A stretch of DNA of 64,000 nucleotides from Plumapathes pennacea. Taxonomy: Eukaryota; Cnidaria; Anthozoa; Antipatharia; Myriopathidae. Shown here in pieces: positions 34,297 to 44,900 of the stretch. Location of the stretch: positions 2,608,501 through 2,672,500 of the forward strand of contig OZ038464.1 of assembly GCA_964036295.1 (NCBI GenBank), given 5' to 3'. The translations under genes were made by a program, and so were the position numbers. The notes below the pieces were generated by a model. It was not told where the DNA came from. It made no database searches and saw only the letters and a program-made list of their open reading frames with translations. Position 1 is the first letter of the stretch. Each line of letters opens with the position of its first letter.

Positions 34297-34326
34297 TGAC
34301 GTCACAAGAAGTATTGATTATAAAAG
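34297..34326 (+). promoter_or_regulatory. Candidate promoter (CRE plus TATA), gene 2
   Basis: A perfect CRE palindrome TGACGTCA (34297-34304) lies 15 bp before TATAAAAG (34319-34326). The arrangement is kept in unit B and lies 1.6 kb before the coding ATG, leaving room for a 5' UTR exon. A 45-codon frame starts at 34352 just after it and also exists in unit B. Only motifs support this. Confidence 0.35.
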
Positions 34327-35463
34327 TCCCGCCATGTCGGAAACACAAAAGATGAAACTGCAAGTTAAACTCTTAATAATCATGGCAAGACAAAATTTGA
34401 GTATTGGCATGTTTTTTCGCCAAGGATTCATTGAAGTGATGATTGACTTTTTACACAGGGAAAATACGGACCAGCTTATGGCATAGACAAAAGTAGTTTT
34501 ACGAAAGGATAGAAGTCAAACTTAGACCCGTTTAGTTTTAGTAATTGATAGAATGACTCATGATCTCGTGAAGTATTTCATTTTTGAGTTGTCAGTGCAT
34601 CACGTGAAGGGTCAGGATTTGTTTTGTTTTATTTTGATGACCAGAAGTAGTACAGTGGTGTAGTTCGAAAGCGCCTTCGTATGTGTTTGGTTAGTACAGC
34701 TCTGTAAGCAAAGTGACGCAGCTAGGATCTCTGGAGAGATAAAGGTAAGCATAAAAACACAAAAACGCACATAAAAATTGATTCACAGAGTCACTGTCTT
34801 CACTTGTCTGTCTGTCTGTTTTTTTTTTCCCCTCCTTCTGTCTCTGGCTTTGTCTCTCCGATTTTCCCACACAGTTGTTATCTCTTTCATTCTTGTCGCA
34901 TACACTGTGTATGTCAACTACGCCAAGCAATGAGCCATTTATGAGTCTTAAATGTATCTCGTAGGCTCTTTACTTTTCGTATTTGATCAGTTACACTGTT
35001 CTGCAATAGTTTGGCATAAACAAAGACCCATAGCTCCTGCCAAACCGCCCAATTTTCCGCGAAGCATGAAGTCTGCTGAGTACTGAGTCCCCCATTTCTG
35101 CTACTGTTATACATATTAGAAACCCAAAAATGACTCCTTCTAATGCCTTTGTTGTTGTCAACTGATTGTAACAATTAATAAGGACAACATTTTTTGACAG
35201 AAATGTACAGAGGATAACCTGAACATCGATTAAGGCCCATATCATTTTAAATCCGTCATCTTTCTTGTGCGAAACCAAAATGTATATTTGATGATCGATA
35301 ACTAGCTTATGAAAACACATGTTAAAAAAATCTTTTATGGCGAAAAAACATTTGTGAAGGAAGGACGAAAACTAAAGCTATCGTTTATTCAGTGTGCCGA
35401 ATTGTCGAAAAAGTTTTTTTAAAATTGGCCGTCGGCAAAGACTGATGTTTAACAATTAGAGTA
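34327..35463. other. Upstream DNA of gene 2, no gene supported
   Basis: Duplicated almost exactly at 40326-41458. Overlapping minus-strand frames (34914-35174, 34991-35320) persist in both copies, but the differences between copies mostly change amino acids, so they look non-coding. Confidence 0.5.
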
Positions 35464-35628
35464 CAGTGGAACCTCCATTAAGGGGACACCCTCGGAACAA
35501 GGAAAAGTGTCCCCTAAATGAAAGTGTACTTTAAATGGACGTAATCACTAGAAGGATTATATGAGCGCTATTTTCTCGGGAAAAGGAGAAGTGTCCCCAG
35601 GAGGTGTCCCAAAGTAGAGGTTCCACTG
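35464..35628. mobile_element. pogo/Tigger-like MITE
   Basis: The ends are CAGTGGAACCTCCATTAAGG and AGAGGTTCCACTG, with TA on both flanks, as for Tc1/mariner-pogo relatives. The copy at 41459-41620 arose by the segmental duplication. Confidence 0.75.
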
Positions 35629-35918
35629 TATTACTTTTTACTGCCGATGAGCGACCACCCTATGCTCCCAAGAGCAACTCTCTGAACAATAACTAAGCTC
35701 CCTTGCAGAAAATCGGACCGGACAAAAAAAAAAAAAAAAACACTGGCACGCTTAATTGCAATGTGCAGCAGAATGCAGAGTTAATTTCTTACAACTTAAG
35801 TTGTTAGCCTCAAAGCTGAACCCTTAGGCCTCGTACGGTGACAAAAAGACCTAATCGTAACTTGAGGAAAGAGTACCTTCGCTTGCTTATCAGAGTTTTT
35901 TTTCTTGAACAGAATTTA

Positions 35919-38900
35919 ATGGAGGAACTACACAATTTCCTTGTCAGCTCTTTAAAATTTGCGGAAGAAACTGCGGACAGAGAATTGCAAGGACGATTGC
36001 GTAATCAACTTGGTATTCACTATTGTTCTATCGGAAATTACCAGAAAGCTATAGAGAATTTAGAAGTATACCAATCTATTGCAAAAGAGATTGGAGATAA
36101 GAAAGGCGAAGGAAGAGCATGTGGAAATCTTGGGGGTTGTTATAGCTATCTCGGCCAGTACGACAAGGCCATCAAGTATCTCAAAATGTTCCTGACTATC
36201 GCAAAAGATAATGGGGATATGACAAGCGAAAGAGCAGCATATAGCAATCTTGGGAAATGTTATAGTTCTCTCGGCCAGTACGACAAGGCTATTGAGAATC
36301 AGGAAATCAGCCTGACTATCGCAAAAGAGATTGGGGACAAGAAAGGCGAAGGAGCAGCTTATGGCAACCTTGGGGGTTGTTATAGCAATCTCGAGCAATA
36401 CGATAAAGCAATTAATTACCAAAAGATGTGCCTGTCAATTGCAAAAAATATTGGAGACAAAAATGGCGAAGGAACAGCTTATGGCAATATTGGTATTTGT
36501 TATACATACCTCGGCCAGTACAACCAGGCTATTGAGTATCAAGAAACCAGTCTCATTATTGTAAAAGAGACTGGAGACAAGAAAGGGGAAGGAAAAGCTT
36601 ATGCAAACCTTGCAAAAAGTTATAACGTTCTCGGTCAGTACGATAAAGCTATCAAGAATCTGGAAATGTTCCTAACTATTGCAAAAGAGACCGGAGACAA
36701 AGAAGGCGAAGGAATTGCTTATGGCAATCTTGGGAGTTGTTATATATCTCTCAATCAGTACTACAAGGCGATTAATTACATGAAAATGTGCCTGACTATC
36801 GCAAAAGAGATTGGAGACAAGAAAAACGAAGGAGCAGCGTATGGCAAACTTGGAACTTGTTATATCTGTCTTAGTCAGTACGACAAAGCTATTAACTATC
36901 TTAGAATGCTCTTGACTATCGCGAAGGAGAATAGAGACAAGAAAGGCGAGGAGGCAGCGAATTGCAACCTTGGCATTTGTTATATTTACCTCGGTCGGTA
37001 CGACAAGGCTATTGAGTATCAAGAAATCAGCCTAACTATCTCAAAAGAACTTGGAGACAAGAATGGCGTAAAATCAGCTTATGGCAACATCGGAAGTTGT
37101 TATTACCATCTTGGTCAGTACGGCAAGGCTGTCAATTATTTGGAAATGTCCCTGATGATCGCAAAAGCTATTGGAGACAAAGAAGGAGAAGGAGCAGCTT
37201 ATAGCAACCTTGGAAGTTGTTACATATTTCTGGGCCAGTTCGAGAAAGCCTTTCATCACCTGGAAATGCACCTGACAATCTCAGAAGAAATAGGAGACAA
37301 AACTGTCAAAGTAGCGGCTTATGGCACCCTTGGGACTTTTTATATCTATCTCAGCCAGTACAACAAGGCCATTAAGTATCTTAAAATAGCACTGATTATT
37401 GCAAAAGAAACTGGACAGAAAAGAGGCGAAGGAACAGCTTATGGCAACCTTGGGACTTGTTATAGTTTCATCCAAAATTATGGCAAAGCTGAAAGCAACT
37501 TAAGAAAAGGTGTAGAACGCTACGAGGAATTGTTCGAGCGGAATGTACCAAAATGGGATGAAGATAAAGTATCTGTTAGAGATACGTTTATGGGCTTCTA
37601 TGAGGATTTGATCGAAATTCTTTTGGCTCAAGAGAAAATAGATGAAGCGCTTATCATTGCTGAGAGAGGACGCTCAAGAGCTTTAGCTGACCTTATGCTC
37701 ACTACCTATCCTTTGAAATATGCGTCCGTCGCTGAATTCAAGGTTTCAGACCTCTATGGCGTTCGTAAAGTGGTTAAGACTCTGGGACGCACAGTGATTT
37801 TCTATTCTTTGCTTATGCCTGATATTTGTACGTGGATCATACAACCAGATGGAGATGTAATGTTTCAGAGACGTCGTGCTGAAGTCTCACAACAATATAG
37901 GGAATACTGCGAGAAAAACGATTCACCTCATTCTGCTGAGGATCTTAACTCACTGGTCAACAAGGCTATAGAGCTCATGACGTCATGCGGGGTTGTTAGA
38001 TGCGAAGACCGCTCACTGTCATTTCTTTATCCAGAAGAAGTGTCAGAACCTATAACGAGGAAACGAGTATTAATAAGAGCTGGTGCCGCAAAGCTTAAAG
38101 TGCCACATTCGGCTGCACCAATGAAAGATTACAAAACACCCCGTCCGACGACCGCAGTGCATCAAGGTCAACCTATCAATCCTGAAGCATCAACGTTGAC
38201 CTTTCTGTTGAAAGACTTGTACAAGATTCTTCTGCATCCTGTGCGAAAATATGTGGTGGGATCTCAAGCCATTGTGGTTCCAGAAGGTGCGCTCGCTCTG
38301 GTTCCATTTTCCGCTCTCTTGGATGAAAATGGGAACTACACTGCAGAATCATTTCAAGTGACAATAATTCCGTCACTAGCAACAGTAAAGATGATCCAGG
38401 AGCGCCCAGAAGAATCAGCAGGCCCACCAAGTCGACCTTTAGTGGTAGGAGACCCAGATATTGGCCAAGTAAAGAAGGGAAAGAAAGTAATCCCTGTGCC
38501 AAGATTAGAATTTGCAAAGAAAGAAGTCGAGAAAGTGGTCGGCCCCTTTCTTGGGGTTAAGCCACTCGTGGGAGAAAAAGCGACTAAAAAGAGGTTTCTG
38601 CAAAAAGTTGAAAGCGCCAATTTGATTCACATTGCAGCTCATGGAGATGCCGAGAGAGGAGAGATCTTACTTGCACCTTGTCGAAGAACTAATATATGCG
38701 ACCTCGAAGATGTCATGCTGATGATCTCCGATCTCGAAGGTAAACGTATAAAGGCAAAGCTGGTCGTTCTTAGTTGCTGTTACAGCGGCCGTGGTAAAGT
38801 CTGCGGAGAGGGTGTAGTCGGCATCGCTCGTGCATTTCTCGAAGCTGGAGCTCGCGCAGTTCTTGTGACGCTGTGGGCGGTTGAAGATGGCGCCACTTTG

Positions 38901-39179
38901 TGTTTTATGTATCGCTTCTACGAGTACCTAACGAGCGGAGACAGTGCAAGCGAGGCACTCAAGAAAGCCATAAAAGCCACAAGAGAACTGAAGAAGTTCG
39001 GCCATCCCCGCTACTGGGCTCCTTTTGTTCTCTTAGGCGAAGATGTAACTCCTTTTGTTCGGCCGGCCAAGACATATGAATCTTGTGAGACACACAAGCG
39101 TGTACTACGGATGCATGTATATAGTTTTTACGAGTCGTATAGTAATCACAAAAAAAAAAAAAAAAAACGAGCCGCTTAG
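35919..39179 (+). CDS. TPR-CHAT protein, gene 2, C-terminally extended
   Basis: A 1086-residue protein with 13 TPR units of 40 residues followed by a CHAT protease-like domain. The dyad is intact: His908 in HIAAHG and Cys954 in VLSCCYSG. ATG 35919 directly follows a TTCTTGAACAG splice acceptor (AG at 35911-35912), so an upstream non-coding or short coding exon is likely. Where gene 1 stops (TGT TAG), this gene reads TGT GAG and continues for 25 codons through DNA homologous to the gene 1 3' UTR, including a K-run encoded by an A-tract, ending KKKRAA. The linker between TPRs and CHAT (around 735-790) is variable. The gene shares 13 TPRs and over 95% of sequence with gene 3. Ligand and substrate are unknown; a role in innate immune sensing is inference. 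Confidence 0.9.
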   Translation: MEELHNFLVSSLKFAEETADRELQGRLRNQLGIHYCSIGNYQKAIENLEVYQSIAKEIGDKKGEGRACGNLGGCYSYLGQYDKAIKYLKMFLTIAKDNGDMTSERAAYSNLGKCYSSLGQYDKAIENQEISLTIAKEIGDKKGEGAAYGNLGGCYSNLEQYDKAINYQKMCLSIAKNIGDKNGEGTAYGNIGICYTYLGQYNQAIEYQETSLIIVKETGDKKGEGKAYANLAKSYNVLGQYDKAIKNLEMFLTIAKETGDKEGEGIAYGNLGSCYISLNQYYKAINYMKMCLTIAKEIGDKKNEGAAYGKLGTCYICLSQYDKAINYLRMLLTIAKENRDKKGEEAANCNLGICYIYLGRYDKAIEYQEISLTISKELGDKNGVKSAYGNIGSCYYHLGQYGKAVNYLEMSLMIAKAIGDKEGEGAAYSNLGSCYIFLGQFEKAFHHLEMHLTISEEIGDKTVKVAAYGTLGTFYIYLSQYNKAIKYLKIALIIAKETGQKRGEGTAYGNLGTCYSFIQNYGKAESNLRKGVERYEELFERNVPKWDEDKVSVRDTFMGFYEDLIEILLAQEKIDEALIIAERGRSRALADLMLTTYPLKYASVAEFKVSDLYGVRKVVKTLGRTVIFYSLLMPDICTWIIQPDGDVMFQRRRAEVSQQYREYCEKNDSPHSAEDLNSLVNKAIELMTSCGVVRCEDRSLSFLYPEEVSEPITRKRVLIRAGAAKLKVPHSAAPMKDYKTPRPTTAVHQGQPINPEASTLTFLLKDLYKILLHPVRKYVVGSQAIVVPEGALALVPFSALLDENGNYTAESFQVTIIPSLATVKMIQERPEESAGPPSRPLVVGDPDIGQVKKGKKVIPVPRLEFAKKEVEKVVGPFLGVKPLVGEKATKKRFLQKVESANLIHIAAHGDAERGEILLAPCRRTNICDLEDVMLMISDLEGKRIKAKLVVLSCCYSGRGKVCGEGVVGIARAFLEAGARAVLVTLWAVEDGATLCFMYRFYEYLTSGDSASEALKKAIKATRELKKFGHPRYWAPFVLLGEDVTPFVRPAKTYESCETHKRVLRMHVYSFYESYSNHKKKKKKRAA

Positions 39180-39255
39180 GGAGCAACACCCGGTAAATTT
39201 TCTGTTGTATAGTTTTTAGTTATAAAGTAAATGAAATCAGTACAGCGATTTATAC

Positions 39256-39490
39256 AGGAAGATTATCTCCGCCTACTCAATTTTCGCGCCAATTTACAAT
39301 ATTTTTCTTAAAATTAACTCCTATTGACCCCCTTATATCACTGAAAACTCGCGCTAAAATAATTCTTTCGCAGTAAATATACCGAAAATACATGCACAGC
39401 GTTTAGAAAATTTACCCATCCAAATTTGGCTACAATACATTAAATCCTCTAGAAGTTATGGACATTTTTAATTAACTCGCGTCATAGAGA
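39256..39490. other. Extra DNA between duplication units
   Basis: This 235-bp stretch and the MITE that follows interrupt the match between the gene 1 and gene 2 downstream regions (break after GCGATTTATAC). It is either an insertion here or a deletion after gene 1. No features are recognised. Confidence 0.5.
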
Positions 39491-39760
39491 CAATCCTGGC
39501 CAAAAGTCGTGGGACACTTAGCCTTTTATCTAAAAATTATGACACTTTCCCTCTTCCCGCCCCCCCCCCCCCCCCCCCCTTCCCCCTTGCAATGTTGAAT
39601 GAATGTGCTCAAAGTGCACTCCCTTTAAGCAACATTGTATGGGGGGGGGGGAGGGGGGAGGACTAAGTTTCGGAAAAAGAGCCGCTTTCGTTGTTCAACA
39701 AGGAGTGGTGGTGAAAACATAGCATTTTTTCAGTGTCCCACATACTTTTGGCCAGGATTG
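39491..39760. mobile_element. Tc1/mariner-like MITE (CAATCCTGGCCAAAAGT ends)
   Basis: The ends are CAATCCTGGCCAAAAGTCG and ACTTTTGGCCAGGATTG, and TA follows the right end. The core includes C- and G-runs around TGCAATGTTGAATG. A shorter relative in inverse core orientation is at 57746-57976. Confidence 0.75.
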
Positions 39761-39985
39761 TAGTCTTTCATTATGTTCCCGAGTTTAAGGTCACTTCAAT
39801 TCTTGCTCCTCCGAACACCTTGGGTAAAAAGTACGCGCTGACGTTCGTAAAATATTGTTCTTACCACTCGAAAGTAATGTTCAAATATTTGCGCTGCCAT
39901 GTAATGTCCTTTATATATAAATGTACGTAAATTCCCCAGATGAACTGCATTTTGCAGCTCTTGGAGCAAATGTAATAATGTCTTA

Positions 39986-39991
39986 AATAAA
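39986..39991 (+). terminator. Candidate poly(A) signal, gene 2
   Basis: AATAAA about 810 nt after the gene 2 stop codon, the homologue of the site after gene 1 at 33990. Confidence 0.35.
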
Positions 39992-40029
39992 AATTAATGA
40001 AAAAAAAATATATAGATATATATATATTT

Positions 40030-40136
40030 AACAATTATTCGCCGAAGTGGAGGTGAATAGCGGTGGATATTTGCCGAGCCGTTTCGGCGAGGTAAATATC
40101 CACCGCTATTCACCGACACTGAGACGAATAATTGTT
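40030..40136. mobile_element. Hairpin element upstream of gene 3
   Basis: Duplicate of 34031-34137, with the two arms slightly better matched around the loop (GTTTCGGCGAGG). Confidence 0.8.
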
Positions 40137-40295
40137 TTAGTATATACCACACAAGTTTAATAGCCAACTCCCAAATAGCTATTCTGTTTCCGACAAAAGT
40201 GTTCTGTATTTTTCGATCCCGAGAAACCATATAACTATGAAAATGAAAACAATCAAACCTATTTTATGACTCGGTACCACGGCCAGAGTAAATAG

Positions 40296-40325
40296 TGACG
40301 TCACAAGAAGTATTGATTATAAAAG
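40296..40325 (+). promoter_or_regulatory. Candidate promoter (CRE plus TATA), gene 3
   Basis: TGACGTCA (40296-40303) and TATAAAAG (40318-40325) at the same spacing as before gene 2, 1.6 kb ahead of the coding ATG. The following 45-codon frame is kept with several amino-acid changes. Confidence 0.35.
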
Positions 40326-41458
40326 TCCCGCCATGTCGGAAACAAAAGATGAAACTGAAAGTTAAACTCTTAATAATCATGGCAAGACACAATTTGAGTA
40401 TTGACATGTTTTTTCGCCAAGGATTCATTGATTTGATGATTGACTTTTTACACAGGGAAAATACGGACCAGCTTATGGCATAGACAAAAGTAGTTTTACG
40501 AAAGGATAGAAGTCAAACTTAGACCAGTTTAGTTTTAGTAATTGATAGAATGACTCATGATCTCGTGAAGTATTTCATTTTTGAGTTGTCAGTGCATCAC
40601 GTGAAGGGTCAGGATTTGTTTTGTTTTATTTTGATGACCACAAGTAGTACAGTGGTGTAGTTCGAAAGCCCATTCGTATGAGTTTGGTTAGTACAGCTCT
40701 GTAAGCAAAGTGACGCAGCTAGGATCTCTGGAGAGATAAAGGTGAGCATAAAAACACAAAAACGCACATAACAATTGATTCACAGAGTCACTGTCTTCAC
40801 TTGTCTGTCTGTTTTTTTTTTCCCTCCTTCTGTCTCTGGCTTTGTCTCTCCGATTTTCCCACACAGTTGTTATTTCTTTCACTCTTGTCGCATAAACTGT
40901 GTATGTCAACTACGCCAAGCAATGAGCCATTTATGAGTCTTAAATGTATCTCGTAGGCTCTTTACTTTTCGTATTTGATCAGTTACACTGTTCTGCAATA
41001 GTTTGGCATAAACAAAGACCCATAGCTCCTGCCAAACCGCCCAATTTTCCGCGAAGCATGAAGTCTGCTGAGTACTGAGTCCCCCATTTCTGTTACTGTT
41101 ATACATATTAGAAACCCAAAAATGACTCCTTCTAATGCCTCTGTTGTTGTCAACTGATTGTAACAATTAATAAGGACGACTTTTTTTGACAGAAATGTAC
41201 AGAGGATAACCTGAACAACGATGAAGGCCCATATCATTTTATATCCGTCATCTTTCTTGTGCGAAACCAAAATGTACATTCGATGATCGATAACTAGCTT
41301 ATGAAAACACATGTTAAAAAACTCTTTTATGGCGAAAAAACATTTGTGAAGGAAGGACGAAAACTAAAGCTATGGTTTATTCAGTGTGCCGAATTGTCGA
41401 AAAAGTTTTTTAAAGTTGGTCGTTGGCAAAGACTGATGTTTAACCAGTAATTAGAGTA
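40326..41458. other. Upstream DNA of gene 3, no gene supported
   Basis: Counterpart of 34327-35463. Minus-strand frames at 40906-41312 are kept, but amino-acid-changing differences dominate. Confidence 0.5.
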
Positions 41459-41620
41459 CAGTGGAACCTCCATTAAGGGGACACCCTCGGAACAAGGAAA
41501 AGTGTCGCCTAAATGAAAGTGTACTTTAAATGGAGGTAATCACTAGAAGGATTATATCAGCGCTATTTTTTTGGGACAAGGAGAAGTGTCCCCAGGTGTC
41601 CCAAAGTAGAGGTTCCACTG
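41459..41620. mobile_element. pogo/Tigger-like MITE, duplicate
   Basis: Copy of 35464-35628 within unit B, with the same CAGTGGAACC/GGTTCCACTG ends and a small internal deletion. Confidence 0.75.
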
Positions 41621-41912
41621 TATTACTTTTTACTGCCGATGAGCGACCACCCTATGCTCCCAAGAGCAACTCTCTGAACAATAACTAAGCTCCCTTGCAG
41701 AAATCGGACCGGACAAAAAAAAAAAACAAAAAAACACTGGCACACTTAATTGCAATGTGCGGCAGAATGCAGGGTTAATTTCTTACAACTTAAGTTGTTG
41801 GCCTCAAAGCTGAACCCTTAGGCCTCGTACGGTGACAAAAAGACCTAATCGTAACTTGAGGAAAGAGTACCTTCGCTTGCTCATCAGAGTTTTTTTTCTT
41901 GAACAGAATTTA

Positions 41913-44900
41913 ATGGAGGAACTACACAATTTCCTTGTCAGCTCTTTAAAATTTGCGGAAGAAACTGCGGACAGAGAATTGCAAGGACGATTGCGTAATC
42001 AACTTGGTATTCACTATTGTTCTATCGGAAATTACCAGAAAGCTATAGAGAATTTAGAAGTATACCAAACTATTGCAAAAGAGATTGGAGATAAGAAAGG
42101 CGAAGGAAGAGCATGTGGAAATCTTGGGGGTTGTTATAGCTATCTCGGCCAGTACGACAAGGCCATCAAGTATCTCAAAATGTTCCTGACTATCGCAAAA
42201 GATAATGGGGATATGACAAGCGAAAGAGCAGCATATAGCAATCTTGGGAAATGTTATAGTTCTCTCGGCCAGCACGACAAGGCTATTGAGAATCAGGAAA
42301 TCAGCCTGACTATCGCAAAAGAGATTGGAGACGAGAAAGGCGAAGGAGCAGCTTATGGCAACCTTGGGGGTTGTTATAGCAATCTCGAGCAATACGATAA
42401 AGCAATTAATTACCAAAAGATGTGCCTGTCAATCGCAAAAAATATTGGAGACAAAAATGGCGAAGGAACATCTTATGGCAATATTGGTATTTGTTATACA
42501 TACCTCGGCCAGTACGACCAGGCTATTGAGTATCAAGAAACCAGTCTCATTATTGTAAAAGAGACTGGAGACAAGAAAGGGGAAGGAAAAGCTTATGCAA
42601 ACCTTGCAAAAAGTTATAACGTTCTCGGTCAGTACGATAAAGCTATCAAGAATCTGGAAATGTTCCTGACTATTGCAAAAGAGACCGGAAACAAAGAAGG
42701 CGAAGGAATTGCTTATGGCAATCTTGGGAGTTGTTATATATCTCTCAATCAGTACTACAAGGCGATTAATTACATGAAAATGTGCCTGACTATCGCAAAA
42801 GAGATTGGAGACAAGAAAAACGAAGGAGCAGCGTATGGCAAACTTGGAACTTGTTATATCTGTCTTAGTCAGTACGACAAAGCTATTAACTATCTTAGAA
42901 TGCTCTTGACTATCGCGAAGGAGAATAGAGACAAGAAAGGCGAGGAGGCAGCGAATTGCAACCTTGGCATTTGTTATATTTACCTCGGTCGGTACGGCAA
43001 GGCTATTGAGTATCAGGAAAAAAGCCTAACTATCGCAAAAGAACTTGGAGACAAAAAAGGCATAGAAACAGCTTATGGCAACATCGGAAGTTGTTATTAC
43101 CATCTTGGTCAGTACGGCAAGGCTGTCAATTATTTGGAAATGTCCCTGATGATCGCAAAAGCTATTGGAGACAAAGAAGGAGAAGGAGCAGCTTATAGCA
43201 ACCTTGGAAGTTGTTACATATTTCTGGGCCAGTTCGAGAAAGCCTTTCATCACCTGGAAATGCACCTGACAATCTCAGAAGAAATAGGAGACAAAACTGT
43301 CAAAGTAGCGGCTTATGGCACCCTTGGGACTTTTTATATCTATCTCAGCCAGTACAACAAGGCCATTAAGTATCTTAAAATAGCACTGATTATTGCAAAA
43401 GAAACTGGACAGAAAAGAGGCGAAGGAACAGCTTATGGCAACCTTGGGACTTGTTATAGTTTCATCCAAAATTATGGCAAAGCTGAAAGCAACTTAAGAA
43501 AAGGTGTAGAACGCTACGAGGAATTGTTCGAGCGGAATGTACCAAAATGGGATGAAGATAAAGTATCTGTTAGAGATACGTTTATGGGCTTCTATGAGGA
43601 TTTGATCGAAATTCTTTTGGCTCAAGAGAAAATAGATGAAGCGCTTATCATTGCTGAGAGAGGACGCTCAAGAGCTTTAGCTGACCTTATGCTCACTACC
43701 TGTCCTGTGAACTATGCGTCCGTCGCTGAATTCAAGGTTTTAGACCTCTATGGCGTTCGCAAAGTGGTCAAGACTTTGGGACGCACAGTGATTTTCTATT
43801 CTTTGCTTATGCCTGATATTTGTATGTGGATCATACAACCAGATGGAGATGTAATGTTTCAGAGACGTCGTGCTGAAGTCTCACAACAATATAGGGAATA
43901 CTGCGAGAAAAACGATTCACCTCATTCTGCTGAGGATCTTAACTCACTGGTCAACAAGGCTATAGAGCTCATGACGTCATGCGGGGTTGTTAGATGCGAA
44001 GACCGCTCACTGTCATTTCTTTACCCAGGAGAAGTGTCAGAACCTATAACGAGGAAACGAGTATTAATAAGAGCTGGTGCCGCAAAGCTTAAAGTGCCAC
44101 ATTCGGCTGCACCAATGAAAGATTACAAAACATCCCGTCCGACGACCGCAGTGCATCAAGGTCAACCTGAGTCCTCTATCAATCCTGAAGCATTAATGTT
44201 GACCTTTCTGCTGAAAGATTTGTACAAGATTCTTCTGCATCCTGTGCGGCAATATTTAGTGAGATCTCAAGCCATTGTGGTTCCAGAAGGTGCGCTCGCT
44301 CTGGTTCCATTTTCCGCTCTCTTGGATGAAAATGGGAACTACACTGCAGAATCATTTCAAGTGACAATAATGCCGTCACTAGCAACAGCAAAGATGATCA
44401 GAGAGCGCCCAGAAGAACCAGCAGGCCAAGCGAGTCGACCCTTAGTGGTAGGAGACCCAGATATCGGCCAAGTAAAGAAGGGAAAGAAAGTAATCCCTGT
44501 CCCAAGATTAGAGTTTGCAAAGAAAGAAGTCGAGAAAGTGGTCGGTCCCTTTCTTGGGGTTAAGCCACTCGTGGGAGAAAAAGCGACTAAAAACAGGTTT
44601 CTGCAAAAAGTTGAAAGCGCCAATTTGATTCACATTGCAGCTCATGGAGATGCCGAGAGAGGAGAGATCTTACTTGCACCTTGTCGAAGAACTAATATAT
44701 GCGACCTCGAAGATGTCATGCTGATGATCTCCGATCTCGAAGGTAAACGCCTAAAGGCAAAGCTGGTCGTTCTTAGTTGTTGTTACAGCGGCCGTGGTAA
44801 AGTCAGAGGAGAGGGTGTAGTCGGCATCGCTCGTGCATTTCTCGGAGCTGGAGCTCGCGCAGTTCTTGTGACGCTGTGGGCGGTTGATGATGGCGCCACT

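Larger units (their letters stand above)
33765..39062 (+). repeat. Tandem duplication unit A carrying TPR-CHAT gene 2
   Basis: Matches 39761-45065 at an offset near 5995 with very few differences. It covers the hairpin element, candidate promoter, upstream DNA and nearly the whole of gene 2. The unit begins TAGTCTTTCATTATG and ends within the last codons of the CHAT exon. Confidence 0.9.

Noticed and set aside
34914-35320. Minus-strand frames kept in both duplication units (also 40906-41312)
   Set aside because: Almost all differences between copies change amino acids, two frames overlap, and no domain is seen. Persistence reflects recent duplication.
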